Source: a virus. Taken from it: a stretch of DNA of 41,940 nt. Shown here piece after piece: positions 9,074 through 16,537 of this stretch. Made by a program: the position numbers and the translations under genes. The notes beneath the pieces are model-generated. The model made no database searches. It saw only the letters and a program-made list of their open reading frames with translations, and was not told the DNA's origin. Position 1 is the stretch's first letter; each line of letters starts with the position of its first letter. The stretch is from positions 1 to 41,940 of IMG/VR virus record IMGVR_UViG_3300044699_000016. One strand, written 5' to 3'.

Positions 9074-9871
9074 CTACCCGCCTATGATCCGTCCGTATTT
9101 CGGCGGGCTGATCTGTACGTTCACGCAAGACCCGCCGTTCATCGAGTTATAGGCCCGAGCCGCCGCGACCGAGAAGGTCACGCCGCGCAGAACCGACCAG
9201 TGAAGTGTTGCCGGGTTTGTCACCGCCCACGTTTGAGTTGGTTCGCCCCTCGTTTCGACACCCTTGCCCTTCGCGCTCGCGGTCCCGGTCAAATTCGTGA
9301 CGGTGATGGTGATGTTGCCGCGCACCTTCACCGGACCAGCCAGCGTCAGGTTCGTTATCACCGGAGAGTTGCTGAAGGTATGCAGCGGCCAGCTTGCGTC
9401 GGGGCCGACCTGTACGTTCGTCACCGGAAACGAACTTATAAGCGCGATACTAAGCGACGTCGTCGGATTGCCCCTATTCCCGAATTGCAACAGCGCAGTC
9501 CCCGGAACCCACGCCAGCGCCGAGCCTTGGATCACGCTAATGGTGTCAAGATAGAACGTGCCGCTGCCTAGCTTGACCGTCGCGACCGTGCCCGAAAAGT
9601 CGTTGAAGGCAAACCCGCCGAGCGAGGTGAAATCATTGTTGTTGACCGACCAGTCAATCGTTCCGGGAAAACCGCCGCCGTTGAAGGAAAATACTGTGTG
9701 ATTGCCGTTGATCGTGACCGTGCCGCCCGACCCGGAGTTGAGGTCGATGTTGGCGTTGTCGGCACTGGTTGGAACGGATTGTCCGCCAGCGCCGTTGCTC
9801 GCCGCCGCCCAATGCGTCGTGTCGGAGGCGTCCCACGTCCCGCTTCCGCCAACCCAATAGCGCGTAGCCAT
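9074..9871 (-). CDS. Beta-rich virion protein with WVGGSGTWD motif, copy 2
   Basis: A 265-residue protein starting MATRYWVGGSGTWDASDTTH, with PTSADNANIDLNSG and then Gly/Thr/Asn/Ser-rich alternating beta strands suggesting a beta-helix or stacked-sheet fold. The YWVGGSGTWD start is a recognisable, uncharacterised phage and bacterial surface-protein motif. It overlaps the stop of the upstream paralogue by one base (TAATG), so translation is coupled. Probably an exposed virion protein; a specific function cannot be assigned. Confidence 0.72.
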   Translation of the reverse strand: MATRYWVGGSGTWDASDTTHWAAASNGAGGQSVPTSADNANIDLNSGSGGTVTINGNHTVFSFNGGGFPGTIDWSVNNNDFTSLGGFAFNDFSGTVATVKLGSGTFYLDTISVIQGSALAWVPGTALLQFGNRGNPTTSLSIALISSFPVTNVQVGPDASWPLHTFSNSPVITNLTLAGPVKVRGNITITVTNLTGTASAKGKGVETRGEPTQTWAVTNPATLHWSVLRGVTFSVAAARAYNSMNGGSCVNVQISPPKYGRIIGG

Positions 9872-10689
9872 TACAACGCTCCGATGGCTGTCGCCTGTGG
9901 CGGCACAATGATGTTGCCGTTGGCCATCCCATCATAGCCATTCCGCAAGGTGATCCCGCTGCCGAAGGTGAACCCGTAAGAGTGGAACCAGTCCACGAAG
10001 CCGGATTGACCAGCAGCGACATTCATGGTGCCAATTCCGCTAACGCCCCGGAAATAAATCGGGGCAGTAGGACGACCGGCCAGATGGAACGAATTGTTCA
10101 CGGTCATTGTGGTGCCGTTCAGCGTGAAAATTATCGGCCCGCCGTTCGAGTTGTCGATTTCAAAGTAGTTGACCGAGAAGGTGCTGCCGCCTGTGCTATT
10201 CCATTGTGCAAAAACGCCATTGGTGAGCAGCCCGGTCAGCCGCAGGCGATGCGCGCAGATACCGGGGATCATGGTCCCGCCGCCCTGCCCTGTCGGCTGG
10301 AAATTGAGCGTTGCGGTGCCAGCGTCCACGGTCAGAGTGCCGCCGCCCGCCGTATTGTAATTCAGGTTTCCCTTGAACGTATGGAACCCGCTTCCCCATC
10401 TGACTGTGTGAGTGCCTTGGGCGGCAAGGGAGGTCGTGCTGTTGAACGTCATGTTGCTGGAGGCAAAGTCCAGCGTGCCGGTGTGGGCGCTGCATGTCAC
10501 CCCGCTGACCGTCATGTTTCCAGCAACGGTCACCGTGCCGCCGCCTGACAGGCCGTCAAAGATTGCAACGTCGGCGGAAGTCGGCGCAGTCGTCACCGTG
10601 CTGCCGCCGGTCGCCGTTCTCCAGAAGCCGCTGTCGAGCGTGCCGCCGTCCCATGTACCGGAACCGCCGACCCAAAACTTGTTTGCCAC
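9871..10689 (-). CDS. Beta-rich virion protein with WVGGSGTWD motif, copy 1
   Basis: A 272-residue protein starting MANKFWVGGSGTWDGGTLDS, with PTSADVAIFDGLSGGGTVTV and long Thr/Asn/Gly-rich strands (TLNFQPTGQGGG, GIGTMNVAAGQSG). A paralogue of the next gene: both share the FWVGG/YWVGG start, the PTSAD segment about 40 residues in, and overall length. This indicates a local duplication with strong divergence, as expected for surface proteins under selection. Function unknown. Confidence 0.72.
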   Translation of the reverse strand: MANKFWVGGSGTWDGGTLDSGFWRTATGGSTVTTAPTSADVAIFDGLSGGGTVTVAGNMTVSGVTCSAHTGTLDFASSNMTFNSTTSLAAQGTHTVRWGSGFHTFKGNLNYNTAGGGTLTVDAGTATLNFQPTGQGGGTMIPGICAHRLRLTGLLTNGVFAQWNSTGGSTFSVNYFEIDNSNGGPIIFTLNGTTMTVNNSFHLAGRPTAPIYFRGVSGIGTMNVAAGQSGFVDWFHSYGFTFGSGITLRNGYDGMANGNIIVPPQATAIGAL

Positions 10690-10692
10690 GGC

Positions 10693-11256
10693 CTAACTCT
10701 CGATAGTGAAGTACGAGTATTGAATGTAAAGATTGCCGCCCTGCGGGTCGCCGCAGGTCACGCGCAAATCTTCATCATCTGCGCCGATGGCGATGATACC
10801 CGCGCCTTGGCCCTTCTGCTGACCGGAGCCGGGACCGAACACGCCGTCAATCAGCAGCCCGTTGGTGCCAGCCTTGGATGGCGTCGGCACATTCGCCGTT
10901 CCGAAGCCGATGCGCACCGCGACGTTGATGGTGTTGGCGGCATCGCACACGGCGGAAATTTGCGTCACGACAATCTTCGCGCCCGTACTCACCGAGAGCA
11001 GAGCAAAATCCGTCTGCGCCCCGTCCGCGTCGGAAATCACATGGCTGCGCGAAATGATGTTCGGGTGACCGCCCAGCACGAACGGAATGCCGTGCCGATT
11101 GACGATAAGAAAGGCATCAGCGCCAGCCGCTACTGCTGTCGGGTTTGCACCGTGCGCCTTGGCAATCGCGTCCAGCGCGACGGTCTGGATTTCATCGCCG
11201 CTCGCGCCCGTGCGAGTTTCAACGTCGGTGCCGGTGCCGGGAAGGGTGACGCCCAT
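10693..11256 (-). CDS. Putative virion structural protein
   Basis: A 187-residue protein, MGVTLPGTGTDVETRTGASG, with DAFLIVNRHGIPFVLGGHPN, KIVVTQISAVCDAANTINVA and the ending YIQYSYFTIES. Alternating hydrophobic residues suggest an all-beta fold. There is no known enzyme motif. It sits in the decoration cassette between portal and scaffold, tightly spaced with its neighbours (3 bases downstream, 19 upstream). Function unknown; a virion role is inferred from position. Confidence 0.65.
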   Translation of the reverse strand: MGVTLPGTGTDVETRTGASGDEIQTVALDAIAKAHGANPTAVAAGADAFLIVNRHGIPFVLGGHPNIISRSHVISDADGAQTDFALLSVSTGAKIVVTQISAVCDAANTINVAVRIGFGTANVPTPSKAGTNGLLIDGVFGPGSGQQKGQGAGIIAIGADDEDLRVTCGDPQGGNLYIQYSYFTIES

Positions 11257-11275
11257 GAATTAGTCCCCTTGCCCG

Positions 11276-11686
11276 TCATAGCTGGAAGATGCCGGAAGCG
11301 TTCCACGTTATGGAAATGTTGCCGCCGTTCGGCGTCACCGGCAGGCCGGTCACCCCGGTGTCGATCCACGCCACCAGCCGCGAGGTCGAGGGCGTGCCGG
11401 TGTCGATGTAAATCAGCAGCGTCACCACCTGCGCGCCCGACACCGCCGTGAACGTCACGTCGTCGGCGTCGAATAGGCCGTTGGTCACCGTGGTGTTGTT
11501 GAGCGTCTGCGCGGTTCCGATCACCGCGCCCGCCGTGATGTCATCGAGGAAGTCGTCGGCGGCATTGTAGGTTTCGGTCGCCTGCAACAGCGCCACCTTG
11601 ACGGTGTTGTCGTTGAGGTCGGCGTTGGTGAGGCTGTCGAGGATGGCCTCCTTGTATTTCGGGTAGATCACATTTCCGCTTGCCAT
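11276..11686 (-). CDS. Putative virion structural protein, small beta-rich
   Basis: A 136-residue protein beginning MASGNVIYPKYKEAILDSLT and including DNTVKVALLQATETYNAADD, LNNTTVTNGLFDADDVTFTA and the ending ITWNASGIFQL. The start (KYKEAILD, then VKVALL-x-x-x-TYN) is a frequently seen phage pattern for small virion proteins of unknown role. Placed four bases after the coiled-coil gene. No catalytic motif is visible. Confidence 0.66.
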   Translation of the reverse strand: MASGNVIYPKYKEAILDSLTNADLNDNTVKVALLQATETYNAADDFLDDITAGAVIGTAQTLNNTTVTNGLFDADDVTFTAVSGAQVVTLLIYIDTGTPSTSRLVAWIDTGVTGLPVTPNGGNISITWNASGIFQL

Positions 11687-11690
11687 GATG

Positions 11691-12191
11691 TCACCCCACC
11701 GCGCTCTTGAGCCGCGCCAGCCGGTCGCTCATTTCCTTCGAGGCCGTGAGCACGTCGGCCTCGCGCTGTTCGAGTTCCTGCTCGCGGAGGTCGAGCGCGA
11801 CCTGCCGCGCCTCGATCTGTCCGGCCAGCACGTCGAGCGCGTTGGCGCGGGCGATCTGCTCCGCCGCCTGCTGGTCGAGTTGCGCGCCCTTGCTGCTGAT
11901 CATCTTTTGCGTCGTTTCGAACTTCTCCTGCGCTTGGGTGCGCAGCGTCTGCGCCTCCTTCAGGTCGGCGGTGGCCTTGGCGGACGCCCGCTCGATGGCC
12001 GCGCGGTCGTTCGACACCTGCGTGACGCTCTCGCTGTACTCGGCCTGCGCCTTGGCCAGCCGGTCCTTCTCGGCGGTGATGGCCTGCGCCAGTTCCTTCA
12101 TTTCCTTGATCTTGGCGGCGTAGGTCTTGTTGTCGCCGATGATCGACAGAAGATTGTCGGCCTGCTCCGCGATGCTTTGCGAACCCATCAT
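11691..12191 (-). CDS. Coiled-coil phage protein
   Basis: About 166 residues from the ATG at 12191 (MMGSQSIAEQADNLLSIIGD). The upstream in-frame ATG at 12230 would overlap the previous gene by 31 bases and adds a His-rich stretch, so the later start is preferred; TAGGTG just before it can serve as ribosome site. Nearly the whole chain is a heptad-rich helix (KIKEMKELAQAITAEKDRLA, EQELEQREADVLTASKEM). It could be a scaffold-like or tape-like structural protein, or a chaperone for the surrounding decoration proteins. Function unknown. Confidence 0.68.
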   Translation of the reverse strand: MMGSQSIAEQADNLLSIIGDNKTYAAKIKEMKELAQAITAEKDRLAKAQAEYSESVTQVSNDRAAIERASAKATADLKEAQTLRTQAQEKFETTQKMISSKGAQLDQQAAEQIARANALDVLAGQIEARQVALDLREQELEQREADVLTASKEMSDRLARLKSAVG

Positions 12192-12199
12192 GTGCGCAC

Positions 12200-12499
12200 C
12201 TATGTCGTGGTGATGCAGGCGAGTTTCCATCCGGGGGAAACGCCGTAGTATTCGGTCTGTCCGGCGGTCAGCCGCAGCTTGGCGGCGGTGGCGGTCGGGT
12301 TTTGCCCGATGTCGATGCAGGCGATGCCCTCGGCCTGCACCCGGATGAAGCGGGTGGCGTCGTTGAAGGCCGCCGACTGCACCGTGCCCGCGCCGATGGC
12401 GACCTGCTGGAAGGCGATCACCGGGAACATGGCGGCAGCCGCGTAGCCGGTCATGCCGTTGTGCAGGTGCTGGAATTCCTCAATTCGTACTGACGGCAT
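12200..12499 (-). CDS. Small conserved virion-region protein
   Basis: 99 residues, MPSVRIEEFQHLHNGMTGYA, then IAFQQVAIGAGTVQSAAFND, ATRFIRVQAEGIACIDIGQN and TEYYGVSPGWKLACITTT. Short beta-rich proteins with ATRFIRV-x-x-E/D-x-x-x-C-I-x-I-G are common in phage head regions. It overlaps the Bbp19-like gene upstream by 20 bases and may form part of the head surface; unproven. Confidence 0.66.
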   Translation of the reverse strand: MPSVRIEEFQHLHNGMTGYAAAAMFPVIAFQQVAIGAGTVQSAAFNDATRFIRVQAEGIACIDIGQNPTATAAKLRLTAGQTEYYGVSPGWKLACITTT

Positions 12500-12782
12500 T
12501 GGCGTCCTCCGCTTCCTCCAGTTCGAACTGCTGCAACATCGTTTCGCGCGCCTGCGGGATGTCGGTCGGCTTCATCTGCATGTAGCGCAGGATTTGCAGC
12601 ACCACCTCGCGCTGCCCCTCGTTGTGGGCCATTGTAACCGGCTCGCCCGTGAAGGTCGAACCAAGGACGAAGTGGCGGGCAATTAAGTCGTGGATAACCC
12701 GCTTGCCCTCCGCCGTCGAGAACACGATGCGGTAGTCGGCCAGCCGCATGCGGTCGTCGTAGCGGATCGTGCGCTTCGCCAT
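12480..12782 (-). CDS. Bbp19-like phage protein
   Basis: 100 residues. The central pattern DYRIVFSTAEGKRVIHDLIA, then AHNEGQREVVLQILRYMQMK, matches the Bbp19-like family of small podovirus proteins found beside the portal gene. The role is unknown; a head or connector-assembly association is suggested by constant synteny. The start at 12782 overlaps the portal stop by one base (TGATG). Confidence 0.75.
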   Translation of the reverse strand: MAKRTIRYDDRMRLADYRIVFSTAEGKRVIHDLIARHFVLGSTFTGEPVTMAHNEGQREVVLQILRYMQMKPTDIPQARETMLQQFELEEAEDANAVSTN

Positions 12783-14584
12783 CAGCGCGGCCCTCCGCTA
12801 ACCGCCGACTGGATGGCTGGCAGCGCGCCGCGCGACAGCGATCCGATCAGGTCCTGAATGTTCTGCCCGCCCTGTTCGGGCGGTGGCTGCGGAACCGGGC
12901 CGCCTTGGCTGGGCGGTGGCAGTTGCGGCACCGGCATCTGCTGCGCCATGGCGGTCGCCTCGATGCCCTGCTTGCCAGCCGAGGCCACGCTGTCCACGCC
13001 GCCTGCGCCGTCCTTGAAGGCCTTGGCCAGCAGCGGCACCAGTTGGGTCAGCATCTTCTGCATGTTCTGCTGCTGCTCCATCTGGTCGTTCTGCTTCTCG
13101 TCCTTGAGCAGCGCGTCGTCCACCCCGAACCACTCGAACAGCGCGGGCGTGATCTTGGCGGTGTCGATGGGCGCGAACAGTTGCTGCGCGATTTCCGGCC
13201 CCAGCTTGGCGAGCGGCTCCAGCGTGGCGATCACCTGCTGGAAGCCCTGCGCGATCTGCGACTTCTGCGCGCGGGCCAGCGGCGACTGGTACTCGATGCG
13301 CATGTCGGCGTTCTGGATTTCCTCGGGCGGCTGCTCGAACGCGCCGTGCCGGTACATGATGCCGAACACCCGCTCGACCAGCGGATTGAGGAACTCGTTC
13401 TCAAGGCGGCCCAGCACCGGGCCGAGCAGCCGCATGCGTTCGGTCTGCCGCTGGATCACCTCGGTCGCCGTCATCTTGAAGTCGCCGACGAACTGCACCT
13501 GATCCACGAACATGGTGGTGCGGATCGCGTTGTCGAGTTGCGTGATGTACTCGCTGGCGTAGGGCAGGATGGCGGAGGTCGGCATCTGCGCGATTTCGGT
13601 CTTGTTGCGCAGGTAGGTCAGCGAGCCAGCGTACTGCCGCACCGGCCCGACGAGGCCCTCGTGCGGCACCATCAGCGGGGGGTCTACCGCCTTCTCGGCG
13701 GCGCGCATGACGGTGCGCGTTGCCGCGTTTGCCACCTTGATCTGCGGCAGCGCGGTCATCGCTGGTGAGCGGCCATGCACCTCGCCGCTGATAACCCACC
13801 AGCGGGGAATGACGTAGGGCATTTCCTCGACGCCGCTTTCTTCGAGGACGTGCTGTTCTTCCTCTTGGATGTAGCAGATCGCGATGGGCATGTTGGTCGG
13901 CAGCTTGTTGCCGTACTCGCGGTCCTTGTCCTCGCGCGGCGTGCAGACGTTGATGATCTTGTGCTTGTCGTCGTATTTGCCGTCGTCGTACAGCTTCTTG
14001 ATCCGGCTGCTGACCTTGTCGCCCCAGATTTGCACCATCTGCCGCACGGTATACATGCTGTCGCGCATGACGGTATCGACAAAGCCGTACTGGTTCTCGG
14101 CGATGCAGCAGTCGAAGATCGGGTAGGTCCGCACAAAAATATGGCCAGTTCGCTGCTGGCCAATATACATCGCTGCGGTGCCGAGCGATGCCATGTCCTC
14201 CAGTAGCTGGTTCGCTTGGCTGTGGAACGCGGTCTTGGGCGAGGACAGCGCGTTCGAAATCCCCTTGCTGACGTTGTTGGTCCAGTGCTTGGTGCTCTCC
14301 ATCTGGTCGAGCGCCTCGTCGGCCAGCCTGATGTTGAGCCAGTTGGTCGCCGGGTTCATCAGCATGCCGTGCATCGCAGCCGCCAAGGTCTGCACGCACT
14401 GGATGCCTATCGGGTCGTAGATATGCGGGCTGATGCGGCGGTCGCCATCGACGCGCGGGCCGACCGCGCCCATGCGGCGGGGCGCGCAATAGCGGGCCAC
14501 GTCCTCCCACATATTGCGCCAGTTGGCGCGGTCGCTGTCGAGAACCTTGTAGCGCCTGATCTGCTTCTCTGGGTCAATCGGCAC
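12782..14584 (-). CDS. Portal protein (head-tail connector)
   Basis: About 600 residues from a GTG at 14584 (preceded by AGAGAGG about 9 bases away; residues further upstream in the same frame belong to an antisense-like shadow of the previous gene). Motifs include RANWRNMWEDVARYCAPRR, LAAAMHGMLMNPATNWLNIR, RDSMYTVRQMVQIWGDKVS, PYVIPRWWVISGEVHGRSPA, GDFKMTATEVIQRQTERMRL and LNPLVERVFGIMYRHG, diagnostic of the podovirus 'head to tail connecting' portal family. Residues about 480-560 form the helical barrel and crown; the C-terminus is Pro/Gln-rich. It forms the dodecameric DNA channel that works with the terminase. It overlaps the upstream small gene by 11 bases. Confidence 0.9.
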   Translation of the reverse strand: MPIDPEKQIRRYKVLDSDRANWRNMWEDVARYCAPRRMGAVGPRVDGDRRISPHIYDPIGIQCVQTLAAAMHGMLMNPATNWLNIRLADEALDQMESTKHWTNNVSKGISNALSSPKTAFHSQANQLLEDMASLGTAAMYIGQQRTGHIFVRTYPIFDCCIAENQYGFVDTVMRDSMYTVRQMVQIWGDKVSSRIKKLYDDGKYDDKHKIINVCTPREDKDREYGNKLPTNMPIAICYIQEEEQHVLEESGVEEMPYVIPRWWVISGEVHGRSPAMTALPQIKVANAATRTVMRAAEKAVDPPLMVPHEGLVGPVRQYAGSLTYLRNKTEIAQMPTSAILPYASEYITQLDNAIRTTMFVDQVQFVGDFKMTATEVIQRQTERMRLLGPVLGRLENEFLNPLVERVFGIMYRHGAFEQPPEEIQNADMRIEYQSPLARAQKSQIAQGFQQVIATLEPLAKLGPEIAQQLFAPIDTAKITPALFEWFGVDDALLKDEKQNDQMEQQQNMQKMLTQLVPLLAKAFKDGAGGVDSVASAGKQGIEATAMAQQMPVPQLPPPSQGGPVPQPPPEQGGQNIQDLIGSLSRGALPAIQSAVSGGPR

Positions 14585-14846
14585 GTTGCGCTGCCTCTCT
14601 GGCCTCGACCTCGTAGGGCGAATTCCAGTAGCCGTAGCGGACCAGATACCAGAACGTCTTGAGCCAGTAGCGCACGAACCCATCGCGCTGACGTTGCAGC
14701 CAGTGGCAGATTTCGTGACGGCGCAACGCGCGGTTCTTGTAGTAGCGCGGCACGATGTAGATGCCCCAAGGCGTGTAGATACCGGCAAAGCCGAGCGCGC
14801 CGAGGAACGCCTGCCAGAACAGACCGGCCTGCTTGATGCGCGGCAT
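14574..14846 (-). CDS. Small HExxH protein, putative zinc metallopeptidase
   Basis: 90 residues from ATG 14846 (MPRIKQAGLFWQAFLGALGF). Shows a hydrophobic N-terminal stretch, then RRHEICHWLQR, in which HEICH is an HExxH zinc-binding/catalytic motif, and near the C-terminus SPYEVEAREAA, where an E-x-E-A can supply the third zinc ligand. The spacing (about 30 residues) fits compact gluzincin-like peptidase domains that occur in podoviruses near the portal gene. Possible roles are virion maturation or a scaffold-related step; the activity is inferred from the motif only. Confidence 0.62.
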   Translation of the reverse strand: MPRIKQAGLFWQAFLGALGFAGIYTPWGIYIVPRYYKNRALRRHEICHWLQRQRDGFVRYWLKTFWYLVRYGYWNSPYEVEAREAAQRAD

Positions 14847-14848
14847 GG

Positions 14849-15052
14849 CTACTGTCCCAGCAGGGTCTTGGAGGTTGCCGCCCGCGTGTTCGGGTCGCCC
14901 AGCGTCCCGCCCGCCTGCGGTGCGCCTGCCGCTGACTGACGGTTCGCCATCCCGCCAGCGACTGCGCCCTCGACCACGGGCGTCGGCAGCGGCCCCGTGT
15001 TGGGGGGCGGTGGCGGAGTGGGAGGTGGTGCCGATGGTCTGCCGCCGCACAT
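14849..15052 (-). CDS. Small proline-rich MCxGG protein, copy C
   Basis: 67 residues from the ATG at 15052: MCGGRPSAPPPTPPPPPNTG, ending ATSKTLLGQ. An ATG two codons earlier is only 2 bases from GGAGGG, whereas the chosen one is 8 bases away and matches the MC- start of the two paralogues upstream. N-terminal Met-Cys-Gly, a Pro-rich linker and a C-terminal K-T-L-L-G-[QS] are shared across the three. Such peptides are recurrent in podovirus genomes and have no known function. Confidence 0.62.
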   Translation of the reverse strand: MCGGRPSAPPPTPPPPPNTGPLPTPVVEGAVAGGMANRQSAAGAPQAGGTLGDPNTRAATSKTLLGQ

Positions 15053-15054
15053 GG

Positions 15055-15267
15055 TCATGTCCCTCCGAGGGTTTGACGCGGCTGCCGCGATGCCGCGTCG
15101 AGCAGCAATCCGCCGCCGTAGCGGCCCGTGGTGTTCTCGCCGACCGATGCGCCGCGAAACTCGCCCGCGCGCGATGGATCGGGCGCGACCTTGTCCACGC
15201 TGATCACTCCCGGCTGCGGGGCTGGCGGGGTTGCCGGTTGCGATGATCGTCCGCCGCCGAAGCACAT
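15055..15267 (-). CDS. Small proline-rich MCxGG protein, copy B
   Basis: 70 residues: MCFGGGRSSQPATPPAPQPG, a middle VISVDKVAPDPSRAGEFRGA, and the ending QPRQTLGGT. A paralogue of the genes on either side; its N-terminus is almost identical to copy A (MCFGGGGSSQPAPAP). The stop lies just after the start of copy C, so the three are translationally linked. Confidence 0.62.
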   Translation of the reverse strand: MCFGGGRSSQPATPPAPQPGVISVDKVAPDPSRAGEFRGASVGENTTGRYGGGLLLDAASRQPRQTLGGT

Positions 15268-15269
15268 GG

Positions 15270-15487
15270 TCAGGACCCCAGCAGCGTCTTTTGAACCTTG
15301 GGCGGTTCAATTCCACCGAGGCCTGACGGGCCGACCGTCGAACGGAAGCCGGATGTTTGCGATGCCCGTATCTGATCGACGGGCGGCCTGTCGGCCAGCC
15401 GCAGCCTTCGTCCATCTTGGACGGAGGCGGTGGAGGTGCCGCAGGAGCGGGAGCCGGTTGCGATGATCCGCCGCCACCAAAGCACAT
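15270..15487 (-). CDS. Small proline-rich MCxGG protein, copy A (one frameshift)
   Basis: Starts MCFGGGGSSQPAPAPAAPPP at 15487 after a clear ribosome site (AAGGGAGGCGAGCC). After MDEG the frame shifts by one base near 15410; the intact C-terminal half, DRPPVDQIRASQTSGFRSTV and PPKVQKTLLGS, ends at 15270. The corrected length of about 72 residues equals that of copies B and C. The C-terminal half is also fused, as read, to the open frame of the GNAT gene upstream, which is an artefact of the shift. Confidence 0.58.
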
Positions 15488-16085
15488 TGGCTCGCCTCCC
15501 TTGCGAATGAGGTCCGATCAATATCACGCCGAGCGCACCAGCGCGAGCGCGCCTGTGGATTAGTCCCCAGACCCGCGAGAACAGCAGGAAGTCGTCGCCG
15601 TCCCGCCCGTACTTGCGCAGCAGTACCGGATCGCCCAGCCCGAGGAAGCGGGTGCAGCGGTGCGCGTCCTTATGGCTGGCAAGGCTCTTGCATTCGAGCC
15701 GGTGCATGCCGCGCTCGCGCCCGAAGGCGATCATCAGGTCCAGCTTGGGTTTGAAGTAGACCAGCACGCGGCGGTATTTTTCGGTGCCGAACGAGAACAC
15801 CTGCCAGTTGCCGGGGAAGTTCTCGCATACCCCCATCACCGCAGCAGGCCGCCCGTTGCAGCGCGCGATCCACGCGCAGCCGTTGCGGGCTACCCCTTGG
15901 TGGATCATCGCCGCCCACTCCAGCGGGTTGGCGGTCGGCAGGTTGCCGTAGATTTCCCGCCGGTCGATGTCGCGCATGTTGAAGCACAGGAACTCCAGCG
16001 CCAGCCATTCCATTGGCTCAACGACGACGTTGTGTCCCGGTGCGGTTACTTCTTCAAGCCATGTGAGGCGATGCGGTGAGAGCAT
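15270..16085 (-). CDS. GNAT-family acetyltransferase-like phage protein (3' end run-on)
   Basis: The real protein is about 175 residues, 16085 to about 15555: MLSPHRLTWLEEVTAPGHNV, then PMEWLALEFLCFNMRDIDRR, ARNGCAWIARCNGRPAAVMG (the beta4/A-motif region of a GNAT fold), WQVFSFGTEKYRRV, GMHRLECKSLASHKDAHRCT and DGDDFLLFSRVW. Podoviruses often carry this GNAT-like gene beside packaging genes; its substrate is unknown. A run of four G at about 15559 appears to contain one extra base; with three the frame closes at RVWD-stop. As read, the frame continues to 15270 through the leader and body of the MCxGG copy A gene. It begins one base after the stop of the zinc-ribbon gene. Confidence 0.7.
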   Translation of the reverse strand: MLSPHRLTWLEEVTAPGHNVVVEPMEWLALEFLCFNMRDIDRREIYGNLPTANPLEWAAMIHQGVARNGCAWIARCNGRPAAVMGVCENFPGNWQVFSFGTEKYRRVLVYFKPKLDLMIAFGRERGMHRLECKSLASHKDAHRCTRFLGLGDPVLLRKYGRDGDDFLLFSRVWGLIHRRARAGALGVILIGPHSQGRRANVLWWRRIIATGSRSCGTSTASVQDGRRLRLADRPPVDQIRASQTSGFRSTVGPSGLGGIEPPKVQKTLLGS

Positions 16086-16268
16086 TCACTTGCCGCCCGC
16101 CTTCTTGTTGATCTGGCTGACCGTGAAGGCGTCCTCGGTGTCCTCGGCGTTGAGTTGCACGGCGCAGCGCGTGCAGTACGCGGTGCCGTCCGCCCGCCTG
16201 ATCCAGTCGTGTTCCGGCCCCCTTTCGATGTTGTCGCAGGGCATCTTGGCCGGGTTATTGATGCGCAT
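16086..16268 (-). CDS. Small zinc-ribbon-like protein
   Basis: 60 residues, MRINNPAKMPCDNIERGPEH, followed by DWIRRADGTAYCTRCAVQLN. The C..H....C-x-x-C arrangement (CDN, EHDW, YCTRC) suggests a single zinc-binding knuckle. The stop is adjacent to the ATG of the GNAT gene (TGAATG). Function unknown; possibly nucleic-acid or partner binding. Confidence 0.62.
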   Translation of the reverse strand: MRINNPAKMPCDNIERGPEHDWIRRADGTAYCTRCAVQLNAEDTEDAFTVSQINKKAGGK

Positions 16269-16527
16269 GCAGCCTCGTCATGGTGTTGGAGTTGGCGTCA
16301 AGCGTGGCGATCATGTCGCCCTTGCCGCCCACCAGCTTGACGCCCAAGTGCGGCAGCACGAGCCGCAGCATCAGCAGGATGACCACCAGCGCCACGATCA
16401 CCCAGATGATTTGGATGACCTTCGCGGGCAGCGGCACGTCGAGGATGCCAAGCACCCAGATGATCAGGTAGACCACGAGCGCCAGAACGCAGACGTAGAT
16501 CAGTAGCTGGATGATGCCCTCGATCAT
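16255..16527 (-). CDS. Two-helix membrane protein
   Basis: 90 residues from the ATG at 16527, preceded by an excellent AGGAGG 6 bases away. Two long hydrophobic segments (IIQLLIYVCVLALVVYLIIW and VIQIIWVIVALVVILLMLRL) separated by a short DVPLPAK turn, then a polar C-tail (KGDMIATLDANSNTMTRLHA). The topology is like small class II holins, but the gene lies among packaging genes, far from the endolysin, and the same kind of protein is common in podoviruses without assigned function. Holin is possible, not shown. Confidence 0.68.
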   Translation of the reverse strand: MIEGIIQLLIYVCVLALVVYLIIWVLGILDVPLPAKVIQIIWVIVALVVILLMLRLVLPHLGVKLVGGKGDMIATLDANSNTMTRLHAHQ

Positions 16528-16537
16528 GCTTCGCCTC

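Noticed and set aside
16255-16527. Holin assignment for the two-helix membrane protein
   Set aside because: Topology allows it, but the gene is 15 kb from the endolysin and no holin family feature is visible, so it was left as membrane protein.
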